DNA from: Pelagibacterium luteolum
GTDB taxonomy: Bacteria; Pseudomonadota; Alphaproteobacteria; Rhizobiales; Devosiaceae
Reading direction: 5' to 3'
Length of the DNA stretch: 55,292 bases
NCBI RefSeq assembly: GCF_900100665.1
Contig: NZ_FNCS01000019.1
Location: forward strand, 1-55,292
A model generated the notes under the pieces. The model made no database searches. It saw only the letters and a list, made by a program, of their open reading frames with translations, and was not told where the DNA came from. Each line of letters begins with the position of its first letter. The stretch's first letter is position 1. Below are positions 28,874-36,658 of this stretch, piece by piece. The position numbers and the translations under genes were made by a program.

Positions 28874-28904
28874 AAAGGGCCGCTCTCTGAGCGGCCCTTT
28901 TTAT
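28874..28904 (+). terminator. terminator after ftsH
   Basis: A perfect 9-bp stem GGGCCGCTC-TCT-GAGCGGCCC is followed by TTTTTATT. Confidence 0.92.
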
Positions 28905-28940
28905 TGGCGTGTTGAGTGCTTGCCTCTCCGCCTGAGTTTC

Positions 28941-29354
28941 CTCGACCACCCTCGCTCACGAAATAACTTATCCCCGCCCTCTCAACCGCCCCCATACTCC
29001 CCGAACGAACCCGCGCATATGGACGCAAGCGCAACGAACGTTTGGGCGGGTTTGGTTCGGGTTCCTTGTGGGTCGCTGCAGGGAAGGCCTAAACGTCACA
29101 AGTGCCGGTCGTCGGTACCCATACGACGGCTTACCGGGGAAACCCGGCGGCGAGTTTGAAGCGGTTTGGCCGTGGCCAAAGCCGAAGGTCCGGTGGACCT
29201 TTGGCAGCGCCCAAACGCCCGGAGACCTATGGTCGGAGGGCCAAACCCCAGCCTTCTGAAGGGCGAGTAAGCCAAAAATCCCGAGCGCCTGGGGCGATGA
29301 TCGCTTCATACTACTAAATAAACCGCGGAGCGCTCATCGCCCCATGCCGTCTTC
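28941..29354 (+). repeat. large structured non-coding repeat, copy A (long form)
   Basis: This 414-bp segment recurs in inverted orientation at 42617-42941. Shared blocks are almost identical: GGACGCAAGCGCAACGAACG, GGGCGGGTTTGGTTCGGG, GGGAAGGCCTAAACGTCAC, a hairpin with GTCGT/ACGAC arms, CCGGG-GAAA-CCCGG, CCTTCTGAAGGGCGAGTAAG, and a terminal stem GGGGCGATGATCGCT / AGCGCTCATCGCCCC. The hairpin loops differ between copies while the stems are kept. Short open frames exist, but a 1-nt length difference between copies breaks them, so it is not coding. Copy A has about 90 extra nt (29155-29245) made of three small hairpins. It may be a RIME-like repeat or a multi-copy structured RNA, and the direction is arbitrary. 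The rest of the 651-bp ftsH-chemoreceptor gap shows only the hairpin at 29454-29497. Confidence 0.8.
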
Positions 29355-29453
29355 GACTACCGCTTAATCCGAGGCGATATCGCCGTCGGCAGTACAAGCG
29401 CGTCTGGGCTAGGGGAATAAACCTACTGGATTCCTAAACCGCCATTTAACCGA

Positions 29454-29497
29454 GGATGGTGTCATGGCTTGGCAGCGCCAAGGTCGAAAGACCATCC
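29454..29497 (+). other. two-tier stem-loop in the leader of the chemoreceptor gene
   Basis: GGATGGT (29454-29460) pairs with ACCATCC (29491-29497), and CTTGGC-AGC-GCCAAG (29468-29482) pairs inside it. The structure ends 13 nt before GAGGG, the likely ribosome site, so it could affect translation or mRNA stability. No T-run is present. Confidence 0.4.
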
Positions 29498-29521
29498 TGC
29501 GGGTGAACTGAGGGCCTGAAT

Positions 29522-31276
29522 ATGTTCACGAAATTTGGTCGCAAGACCGGCGACGACGCCGCAACCAAACTCGATGCCATCAACCGCTCGCAAGCGGTGA
29601 TCGAATTTAATCTCGATGGCACGATCATCGATGCCAACGACAATTTCCTGTCCGCGCTCGGCTACGGCCTCGAGGAAATCCGCGGGCAACACCACAGAAT
29701 GTTCGTCGAACCCGACTATGGCCGCAGCGGCGACTACGCAGCGTTTTGGCAGGGGTTGGGGCAGGGGCTGTATCAGGCCGGAGAATTTCGTCGGTTCGCC
29801 AAGGGCGGGCGCGAGGTGTGGATTCAGGCGAGCTACAATCCCGTGCTCGACAAGGCTGGCAACCCAGTCAAAGTCATCAAATTCGCATCCGATATAACCG
29901 AGCAAAAGCGCCGTGCCGCCGATCATGTCGCGCAGATCGCGGCGATCCACCGGGTTCAGGCGGTGATCGAATTCACGCTCGACGGCACTGTGCTCACCGC
30001 CAATGAGAATTTCCTGTCCACCGTCGGCTATGCACTCGCGGAGATAAAAGGCCGCCATCACGGCATGTTCTGCGATCCAATACTCGTCAAAACTGCCGAC
30101 TACGCCAATTTCTGGCAACGGCTGCGGAGTGGCGAATTTGTCGCCGGCGAATTCGAGCGCCGGGGTAAGGGCGGCGCTGAAATCTGGATCCAGGCGAGCT
30201 ACAACCCGGTTCTCGACCCCACGGGAAAACCGATCAAGATCATCAAGTTCGCGACCGATATCACCGAACGCAAGCGCGCCGAAGCCGTCATCGATCTCAT
30301 GAGCATGAGCCTCGAACGCATGGCGCAGGGCGATTTGTCGGGCCGCATCGAGCAGCAATTTTCCGGCCAGTACGAGACGCTGCGGAGCGCTTACAATAAG
30401 ACACTCGACACGTTCTCAGGGATCGTCTCGCGCCTGAAAGACACATCACGCACCGTAAAGACCGCGACCAGCGAATTGCTGACCGGTGCCAACGATCTCT
30501 CGGAACGCACGACGCGTCAGGCGGCAACGAGCGAGGAAACCTCGGCCACAATGGAGCAATTGGCCGGTGCGGTTATCGCTAGCGCCAACGATGCCCGGAC
30601 GGCGGCGGAAAACACAGGCGCCCTGTCGCACTCGGCTACAGAGGGTGGCGAGGTGATGGCGAAAGCCAGCGCGGCCATGCAGCGCATCTCCGCGTCTTCA
30701 GCCAGAATTTCCAACATCATTGGGATGATCGATGACATCGCGTTCCAGACCAATCTTCTGGCTCTGAACGCATCGGTAGAAGCGGCGCGGGCGGGCGAGG
30801 CCGGCAAGGGGTTTGCCGTTGTTGCCATCGAGGTGCGGCGCCTGGCGCAGTCGGCTGCCGACGCGTCGGCGGAGATCAAGACGTTGATCGAAGCCAGCGC
30901 CAATGAGGTCAACGGCGGCACGCGGTTGGTCGAACAGGCGGCAGATCGCCTCAATGCCATCCTCAACTCGGCGCAGAAAAGCTCGTCGCTGGTCGCAGCC
31001 ATCGCCAAGGCAAGTGCCGAACAGTCGTCGGCCATCGAAGAAATCAATGTCGCCGTGCGTCAGCTTGACGAAATGACCCAGCACAATGCGGCTCTCGTCG
31101 AACAGACAAATGCCGCCGTCGAACAGACTGAGAGCCAGGCCATCGAACTCGACGGCATCGTCGCTGTGTTCAAGCTTGCTGGAACCGAGGCCGAGACGCA
31201 AAAGGATATGCGCCCGCGCGTGCGATTTGCATCCCGAGGCAATACGGCAATCGCCCAGGATTGGAGCGAATTCTGA
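29522..31276 (+). CDS. soluble methyl-accepting chemotaxis protein with two PAS domains
   Basis: The product is 584 aa with no signal peptide or membrane helix, so it is a cytoplasmic receptor. PAS1 (about 20-130) and PAS2 (about 142-255) are near-duplicates: both end [11 protein letters not shown], then KFA[ST]DITE[QR]KR. A HAMP-like linker ([18 protein letters not shown]) follows, then the signalling domain with the CheA/CheW-contact tip [20 protein letters not shown] at about 405-430. PAS domains may hold haem, flavin or nothing, and sequence alone does not decide. No che genes are in the window. It lies between ftsH and glmM, a pair that is usually closer together. Confidence 0.9.
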   Translation: MFTKFGRKTGDDAATKLDAINRSQAVIEFNLDGTIIDANDNFLSALGYGLEEIRGQHHRMFVEPDYGRSGDYAAFWQGLGQGLYQAGEFRRFAKGGREVWIQASYNPVLDKAGNPVKVIKFASDITEQKRRAADHVAQIAAIHRVQAVIEFTLDGTVLTANENFLSTVGYALAEIKGRHHGMFCDPILVKTADYANFWQRLRSGEFVAGEFERRGKGGAEIWIQASYNPVLDPTGKPIKIIKFATDITERKRAEAVIDLMSMSLERMAQGDLSGRIEQQFSGQYETLRSAYNKTLDTFSGIVSRLKDTSRTVKTATSELLTGANDLSERTTRQAATSEETSATMEQLAGAVIASANDARTAAENTGALSHSATEGGEVMAKASAAMQRISASSARISNIIGMIDDIAFQTNLLALNASVEAARAGEAGKGFAVVAIEVRRLAQSAADASAEIKTLIEASANEVNGGTRLVEQAADRLNAILNSAQKSSSLVAAIAKASAEQSSAIEEINVAVRQLDEMTQHNAALVEQTNAAVEQTESQAIELDGIVAVFKLAGTEAETQKDMRPRVRFASRGNTAIAQDWSEF

Positions 31277-31348
31277 CGCCAGCCGTAAGCAATCTTGTTT
31301 TTGCCGATGTGCTTGTTTACCGAGAGGTCAAACGGAGACACATCAATA

Positions 31349-32200
31349 GTGGCAAAGATCGACACCAAAACCGAAGGCCTCGACCTTTACGTCTATGTGG
31401 CCAAGACCTTCGCCGACAGCCCATGGCTCCACTACGGGCTCTGGGAGCCCGGCGAGCGGCCCAATATCCCGCAATTGCGGATGGCCCAGGAGCGCTATGT
31501 CGACAAGCTCCTCTCGCTCATCCCACCCGCCCCGGGCCGCTTGCTCGACATTGGCGGGGGCACCGGCGAAATGGCCAAGGTGCTGCTCGACAAGGGTTAT
31601 AGTGTCGAAATGATCACGCCTAGCCATTTGCAGGCCGAAGTCGCCGCCGAAAAACTAGGGCCCAACGCCAAGGTGCATGAAACAAAGTTCGAGACGTTTT
31701 CCGGCACGGGCCCCTTCGATATCTGCATGTTCTCCGAGAGCTTCCAATACGTCAAACTCGACGTCAGTCTTGAAAAGCTCAAAGCGCTTCTCGTGCCGGG
31801 TGGACATGTCGTCATCGCCGACTGTTTCCGCTCAGAAGGCTATGAGGGTGGACGCCAGCCCGGTGGCGGGCATCGCTATACTGAATTTCTGACCGCCATC
31901 GAACGTCATGGGTTCGAACTTGTGGAAAGCCATGACGTGACCAAAGCGGCGGCCCAGACCATGGCTGTCGACCAGCAGGTCTATCGCGGGTTCGTAGCCC
32001 CGACCGTGGAACAGGTCACCGCGCTGCTTTCTGCAAAGCGCCCGATCCTTTTTCGCATCGGCTCCTGGCTCTACAAGATTTTCGTCCCGAAAAAGGAGCG
32101 CCAAAACATCGTCGAGCGTCTCAAGGCCGATTATCGCTCGCCCGAGGCGTTCGAGAGGGTCAACACCTACCGCTTCTTGTTGCTCAAAAGCCTCGGGTAA
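31349..32200 (+). CDS. class I SAM-dependent methyltransferase
   Basis: The product is 283 aa. The SAM-binding motif is LLDIGGGTGEM at about 66-76, followed by VEMITPS, FDICMFSESFQYV and LVPGGHVVIAD. The start LYVYVAKTFADSPWLHYGLW and the PGGGHRYTEF segment recall small-molecule methyltransferases, but the substrate is unknown. GTG at 31349 is preceded by CGGAGA. The ATG further upstream has no such site. It follows the chemoreceptor by 72 bp and may be co-transcribed. Confidence 0.8.
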   Translation: MAKIDTKTEGLDLYVYVAKTFADSPWLHYGLWEPGERPNIPQLRMAQERYVDKLLSLIPPAPGRLLDIGGGTGEMAKVLLDKGYSVEMITPSHLQAEVAAEKLGPNAKVHETKFETFSGTGPFDICMFSESFQYVKLDVSLEKLKALLVPGGHVVIADCFRSEGYEGGRQPGGGHRYTEFLTAIERHGFELVESHDVTKAAAQTMAVDQQVYRGFVAPTVEQVTALLSAKRPILFRIGSWLYKIFVPKKERQNIVERLKADYRSPEAFERVNTYRFLLLKSLG

Positions 32201-32296
32201 GGCGAGGCATTTACCGCAGACTCAACTCTGCCTTTTTCTTCACCACTGTGGCGGTATATAACTGGGCTGCTTTGGGCAAACGGGATTCATCCTATC

Positions 32297-33640
32297 ATGG
32301 CACGGAAATACTTCGGCACCGACGGTATCCGCGGGCTTGCGAATGGCGCAAAGCTGACCCCCGACCTTGCATTGCGCGTCGGCATGGCCACCGGCCTTGC
32401 CTTCAAGCGCGGCGATTACGCGCACCGGGTCGTGATCGGCAAGGACACGCGGCGCTCGGGCTATATGATCGAGAACGCGCTAACAGCCGGATTTACCGCC
32501 GTGGGCATGGATGTCCTGCTGCTTGGCCCAATGCCGACCCCGGCTGTCGCCATGCTGACACGCTCCATGCGCGCTGACGTGGGCGTAATGATTTCCGCAT
32601 CGCACAATCCGTTCGAGGACAATGGCATCAAGCTCTTTCGCCCCGACGGATACAAGCTATCGGACGGCTTTGAAGCCGAGATCGAAAAGCTGATCGATTC
32701 CGATCTCACCGAGCGCTTGGCGCGCGGCACCCACATCGGACGCGCCCGTCGCGTCGAAGAGGCGCGCGTGCGTTACGTTGAATATGCGAAGCGCACCCTG
32801 CCGCGCGATATTGACTTTACCGGCCTGCGTGTCGTCGTCGATTGCGCCAATGGCGCTGCCTACAAGACCGCGCCGGAAGTCCTCTGGGAACTGGGCGCCG
32901 AAGTCATTTCCATTGGCGTTACGCCCGATGGCTACAACATCAACGACAATTGCGGGTCGACCGCGCCGGGTGCGTTGATCCAGAAGGTCAAGGATCTGCG
33001 CGCCGACATCGGCATTGCGCTCGATGGCGATGCCGATCGCGTGCTGATCGTCGATGAAAAGGGCAATGAGGTCGATGGGGACCAGTTGATGGCCGTCATC
33101 GGTTCGTCCTGGCACCAGCGCGGGCAACTGGTGGGCGGCGGTATCGTTGCAACGGTCATGTCCAATCTCGGGCTGCAGCGCTATCTCGAAGGGCAGGGGC
33201 TGCTGCTCGAGCGCACCAGCGTGGGCGACCGCTATGTTCTCGAAGCCATGCGCGGCAAGGGCTACAATGTCGGCGGTGAACAGTCCGGGCACATCATTCT
33301 CTCCGATTTCACCACAACTGGCGACGGCCTCGTCGCGGCGCTTCAGCTTCTGGCTGTGGTCAAGCAGGAGGGCAAGCCGGTCTCCGAAGTGTGCCACCGC
33401 TTCGAACCCGTGCCGCAATTGCTCCAGAACATCCGCTACCGCAGCGGCAAGCCTTTGGAGGACAAATCGGTGAAGGATTTGATCGCCGAAGCGGAAATCC
33501 GGCTTGGGAAAAGCGGGCGTCTGATTATCCGCGAATCGGGAACCGAGCCGGTGATTCGTGTCATGGGCGAGGGCGACGACGCCAAGCTCGTCTCCCAAGT
33601 GGTCAGTGAAATTGCGAGTGCCATTGGCAAAGTAGCGTAA
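32297..33640 (+). CDS. glmM: phosphoglucosamine mutase
   Basis: The product is 447 aa. The catalytic serine is S102 in [15 protein letters not shown]. The metal loop DGDADR is at about residue 243, and the sugar-binding GGEQSGH and phosphate-binding [12 protein letters not shown] follow. It converts glucosamine-6-phosphate to glucosamine-1-phosphate for UDP-GlcNAc, feeding peptidoglycan and LPS. This fits the ftsH-glmM neighbourhood seen in many bacteria. Weak hairpins and a T-run at about 32215-32240 may end the preceding transcript. Confidence 0.96.
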   Translation: MARKYFGTDGIRGLANGAKLTPDLALRVGMATGLAFKRGDYAHRVVIGKDTRRSGYMIENALTAGFTAVGMDVLLLGPMPTPAVAMLTRSMRADVGVMISASHNPFEDNGIKLFRPDGYKLSDGFEAEIEKLIDSDLTERLARGTHIGRARRVEEARVRYVEYAKRTLPRDIDFTGLRVVVDCANGAAYKTAPEVLWELGAEVISIGVTPDGYNINDNCGSTAPGALIQKVKDLRADIGIALDGDADRVLIVDEKGNEVDGDQLMAVIGSSWHQRGQLVGGGIVATVMSNLGLQRYLEGQGLLLERTSVGDRYVLEAMRGKGYNVGGEQSGHIILSDFTTTGDGLVAALQLLAVVKQEGKPVSEVCHRFEPVPQLLQNIRYRSGKPLEDKSVKDLIAEAEIRLGKSGRLIIRESGTEPVIRVMGEGDDAKLVSQVVSEIASAIGKVA

Positions 33641-33698
33641 GCACAGGTTAAAAATTACGGTTAATCGCGCTTTAACAAAGTCACTCTAAGGTTGATTG

Positions 33699-33712
33699 AA
33701 ATCACGTGATTT
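33699..33712 (+). promoter_or_regulatory. perfect 14-bp palindrome upstream of the outer-membrane protein gene
   Basis: AAATCACGTGATTT is perfectly self-complementary and ends 22 bp before the ATG of the barrel protein. The position suits a repressor or activator site near the transcription start. No family is assigned. Confidence 0.45.
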
Positions 33713-33734
33713 GTCTCGCTTAGGGAAAGCGCTC

Positions 33735-34454
33735 ATGAATAAGCTGGTGGCTCCGATTGCCTTTGCAACTGCGGCAATCTTTTCGACTGCGGCATTTGCT
33801 GCAGACCCCGTAACATTCGACTATCCGGTCTTTAAAGACTACGTGCCGCCCGTTGACGAAGGGCTGATGGGCTCGTTCTACCTGCGCGGCAGTGCGGCGG
33901 GAAATTATGCCTGGGGCCGTGAGGCACGGCATCCTGAGACGGGCGAGATTTTCGAGATCACCGAAGGTGGCTGGGGATATAGCGCCGGTATCGGCGCTGG
34001 TTACGAAACAGGCACCGGCCTTCGCTTTGATGCGACCGTTGATTATCTCCTCAACAATGACATGACGGCGGATGTGCCCGACGGTCTCGGCGACCGCTCA
34101 CTGGAACTGCGTTCGACCATCGCGTTGGCTAACGTTTACTATGATTTCGGCCTTGGCGGTGACGGTCTCACAGCAGCGGGTGGCACGTTCGGTTACGTCG
34201 GTGCAGGTGCCGGTGTGGCGTTCAACGAATCTCGGGTGACAGACAATGTGGGGCCAGGCGAGTGGGGCTCCAATACCAGCTTTGCTGCAGCCGGTATGGC
34301 TGGTGTGGGCTATGATTTCGGCGCGGTCGTTGCCGACCTTGGCTACCGTGCCCTCTACATCAACAGCATCGAAAACGATAACTCGACTCCTCCGTACGCG
34401 ATCGACGACACGCTGATCCATGAAATCCGCGCTACGGTCCGGTATCGGTTCTAA
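33735..34454 (+). CDS. outer-membrane beta-barrel protein (Omp25/OmpA-barrel-like)
   Basis: The product is 239 aa. A signal peptide (cleavage after AFA, residue 22) is followed by alternating hydrophobic strands such as GWGYSAGIGAGYETGTGLRF, STIALANVYYDFGL and AAAGMAGVGYDFGAVVADLG. The C-terminal strand ends RATVRYRF, with the terminal phenylalanine recognised by the BAM complex. An 8-stranded barrel is likely. AGGGA precedes ATG 33735, and the open frame upstream of this has no signal-peptide logic. A terminator follows. Confidence 0.85.
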   Translation: MNKLVAPIAFATAAIFSTAAFAADPVTFDYPVFKDYVPPVDEGLMGSFYLRGSAAGNYAWGREARHPETGEIFEITEGGWGYSAGIGAGYETGTGLRFDATVDYLLNNDMTADVPDGLGDRSLELRSTIALANVYYDFGLGGDGLTAAGGTFGYVGAGAGVAFNESRVTDNVGPGEWGSNTSFAAAGMAGVGYDFGAVVADLGYRALYINSIENDNSTPPYAIDDTLIHEIRATVRYRF

Positions 34455-34456
34455 GG

Positions 34457-35680
34457 TCACCGGTCTTTCATGCTTTCATCTGGGCGGTCCTTGGGGCCGC
34501 CCGTTTTCGTTTGGGCGCCGTCGAGTACAAGCATCATGGCTCCACCGACCAAAAGTCCCCAGAAGGCGGCGCCGATGCCGAAAAGGGTCAGGCCCGAAGC
34601 TGCGGTGATGAAGGTGAGTATGGCCGGCAGCCGCAAGCGCTCGCCTTCGAGCGCGCCGATGAGGGCCGAGGCAAGGCTGCCCACCAGGGCGAGCCCCGCG
34701 ACCGTCTGGATCAACAACGGTGGTGCTGCGGTGACAAGGGCTGCAGCCAGGCCAGCGCCGAGTGCAAGAACGACGTAAAAGGCTCCGCCGGCAACTGCCG
34801 CGATGTAGCGTTTGGCTGGGTCGGGATGGGCATCGGGGCCTGCGCAGAGTGCCGCGGTGATTGCGGCGAGGTTGATCATCTGCCCGCCGATCGCAGCGCC
34901 GATGCCGCTCACGAGGCCAGTCGAGATAAAGATGGGGCCAACCGCCGGTCGATAGCCGTTGGTATTCAGAACGGCGAGGCCCGGAATATTCTGAGATGCC
35001 ATGGTGACCACAAAGAGCGGTATGGCGATGCCGATTATGGCGTCGAAGGTCAGGGACGGCATGACTAGGATAGGTGTAGGGGATGCGGTCAGAAGTCCAG
35101 AGGGCAAGTCGGTGGAGAGCGCTATTACAATCACCGTTACAAGGACTGCGGCGGGCACTGCCCAGATGCGCGCGAATTTCAGTGTCAGCGCCCAGACGAT
35201 GACGACGGGCAGCGCCAGCATCGGCATCTCAGCCACCGCCTGAACAGGCGCAAGGCAGAGGTTAAACAGGATTCCTGCCAGCATTGCCGCGGCGAGTGGC
35301 ATGGGAATCGAGGCCACAGCCCGTCCGAATGGCCGCCAGAGGCCCGCCAGCACCGTCAGCATTGCAGCGACCATAAAGGCACCGACAGCGGCGGAAAATC
35401 CGCCTTCTACGGTGCCCGTGGCGATCAACAGCGCTGCGCCCGGTGTGGACCAGGCGATGGCGATGGGCATTTTCCAGACCAGACTGAGAACGATGCCCAG
35501 AAGGCCCATGCCCAATGTCAGCGCAAAGAGACCCGAGGCGGCCTGATCGGGCGTGGCCCCTACTGCGTCAAAGCCCTGCAACACAATGGCAAAGGAACTG
35601 GCAAAACCGACGACCGACGCGAGGAGCCCGGAAAAAACCGGCTGTACCCATGTGGGCGATCGGGATGCGGCCAAGCTCAT
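34457..35680 (-). CDS. benzoate/H+ symporter BenE-family transporter
   Basis: The product is about 407 aa with 11-12 hydrophobic helices. BenE features: the first helix SGLLASVVGFASSFAIVLQG, then MPIAIAWSTPGAALL, then IPLFVVTMASQNIPGLAVLN. It would import an aromatic acid or similar anion with protons, but no degradation genes are nearby. The start is uncertain: GTG at 35719, ATG at 35695 or ATG at 35680, all with weak ribosome sites. It converges on the barrel protein gene. The 288-bp gap to the next gene holds its promoter region and shows nothing distinctive. Confidence 0.82.
   Translation of the reverse strand: MSLAASRSPTWVQPVFSGLLASVVGFASSFAIVLQGFDAVGATPDQAASGLFALTLGMGLLGIVLSLVWKMPIAIAWSTPGAALLIATGTVEGGFSAAVGAFMVAAMLTVLAGLWRPFGRAVASIPMPLAAAMLAGILFNLCLAPVQAVAEMPMLALPVVIVWALTLKFARIWAVPAAVLVTVIVIALSTDLPSGLLTASPTPILVMPSLTFDAIIGIAIPLFVVTMASQNIPGLAVLNTNGYRPAVGPIFISTGLVSGIGAAIGGQMINLAAITAALCAGPDAHPDPAKRYIAAVAGGAFYVVLALGAGLAAALVTAAPPLLIQTVAGLALVGSLASALIGALEGERLRLPAILTFITAASGLTLFGIGAAFWGLLVGGAMMLVLDGAQTKTGGPKDRPDESMKDR
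34482..34512 (+). terminator. terminator after the outer-membrane protein gene
   Basis: GGGCGGTCC-TTG-GGGCCGCCC (one G-T pair) is followed by GTTTTCGTTT. It lies inside the 3' end of the converging transporter gene. Confidence 0.7.
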
Positions 35681-35968
35681 GTCTGGACTTACCATTGGGG
35701 AATCGAGGATTGAGCTCACTTATAGAGCGAGGGACAGGAGATGGCCACGCACGGGGCGAAAGTGCCGCCTTGTCGCCTATTTTTGCCTCCGTGAGATCGG
35801 ATGCGCCCAGGGTTCTAGATGCAAGTTTTTGATTACTAAAGGGAAATTCACATATCACATTTTCGTCATCCTGACTCGCGATGGTTCTCCGGCCGGTGGC
35901 CGCAGGCGACCGGTAAGTGAGTGTTCGTCTCTGAGAGGCGTTCCGTAACGAACGGAAAAGGACCAGAT

Positions 35969-36376
35969 ATGACCCTTCGCATCAACCTCGCGGCGACGCT
36001 TTCCGGCGTGGCGCTTCTGGCAGCAAGCTTCGGACCGGCCATTGCGCAAGATGCGGGTACGACGGCCGCGCCTGAGCAGCCGGCAATGGTCGCTCCAGCA
36101 ACTGATTTCAGCGATGCCCAGATCGGTGCGTTCGCAGTCGCGTATGTAGAAGTTATGGAAATCGGCATGGCGTTCGAGCAGCAAATGCAAACAGCCGAGA
36201 CCGATGAAGATTTGACCAGCCTTCAATTTGAGGCGCAGCAGCAAATGGTTGCAGCCGTTGAAGGAATCGATGGTTTGTCCGTTGACGAATACAACGCCGT
36301 GCTGACCGCAGCACAGGCAGATCCCGCTTTGGCTGAACAAATACAGGATGAAGTTGACACTTTGCTGGCCGAATAG
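35969..36376 (+). CDS. secreted DUF4168-domain protein
   Basis: The product is 135 aa. A signal peptide (about residues 1-27, ending PAIAQ) and a low-complexity Ala/Pro stretch precede a helical DUF4168 domain (FSDAQIGAFAVAYVEVMEIG, then DGLSVDEYNAVLTAAQADPA). The function is unknown. AAAAGGA precedes ATG 35969, and the open frame before it is unlikely to be translated. It shares a transcript with the small lipoprotein gene that follows, before a strong terminator. Confidence 0.8.
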   Translation: MTLRINLAATLSGVALLAASFGPAIAQDAGTTAAPEQPAMVAPATDFSDAQIGAFAVAYVEVMEIGMAFEQQMQTAETDEDLTSLQFEAQQQMVAAVEGIDGLSVDEYNAVLTAAQADPALAEQIQDEVDTLLAE

Positions 36377-36430
36377 GGAACCCAAACCGGTTCTGATCAT
36401 TTTAACCACGGAAGACAAAGGAGAACTGAA

Positions 36431-36583
36431 ATGCGTAAGTTTCTTGCCCTTCTCGCCTTGCCCTTGATGCTCGCGGTTGCAGCGTGCGACGCCCCTCCAG
36501 GCGATGGTACCGTTCCGCCGGCTGATCCTGCGGCGACAACAACTCCGGCTGATCCGACGACCACCACTACGCCGGGTATGTAA
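36431..36583 (+). CDS. very small predicted lipoprotein
   Basis: The product is 50 aa, found by reading between larger genes. It starts MRKFLALLALPLMLAVAAC with a lipobox AVAAC (lipidated C19). The mature peptide is only about 32 residues of Asp, Pro and Thr repeats (PADPAATTTPADPTTTTTP). AAAGGAG lies 7 nt before the ATG, and a terminator follows 23 nt after the stop. Ribosome site, lipobox and terminator together make it a credible gene, though it has no known family. Confidence 0.65.
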   Translation: MRKFLALLALPLMLAVAACDAPPGDGTVPPADPAATTTPADPTTTTTPGM

Positions 36584-36606
36584 GCCAGACCGAATTTTAT
36601 GTTTTC

Positions 36607-36638
36607 GGGGCGTTCCTAACGGAGCGCCCCTTTCGTTT
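36607..36638 (+). terminator. terminator after the small lipoprotein gene
   Basis: The 10-bp stem GGGGCGTTCC-TAAC-GGAGCGCCCC (one G-T pair) is followed by TTTCGTTT. Confidence 0.85.
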
Positions 36639-36658
36639 GTGGTAAATGATGTGCCGAA

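Noticed and set aside
28941-29354. Possibility that the repeat is RNase P RNA, tmRNA or another single-copy housekeeping RNA
   Set aside because: I see none of their invariant sequences, and two copies per 55 kb argue against a single-copy gene.
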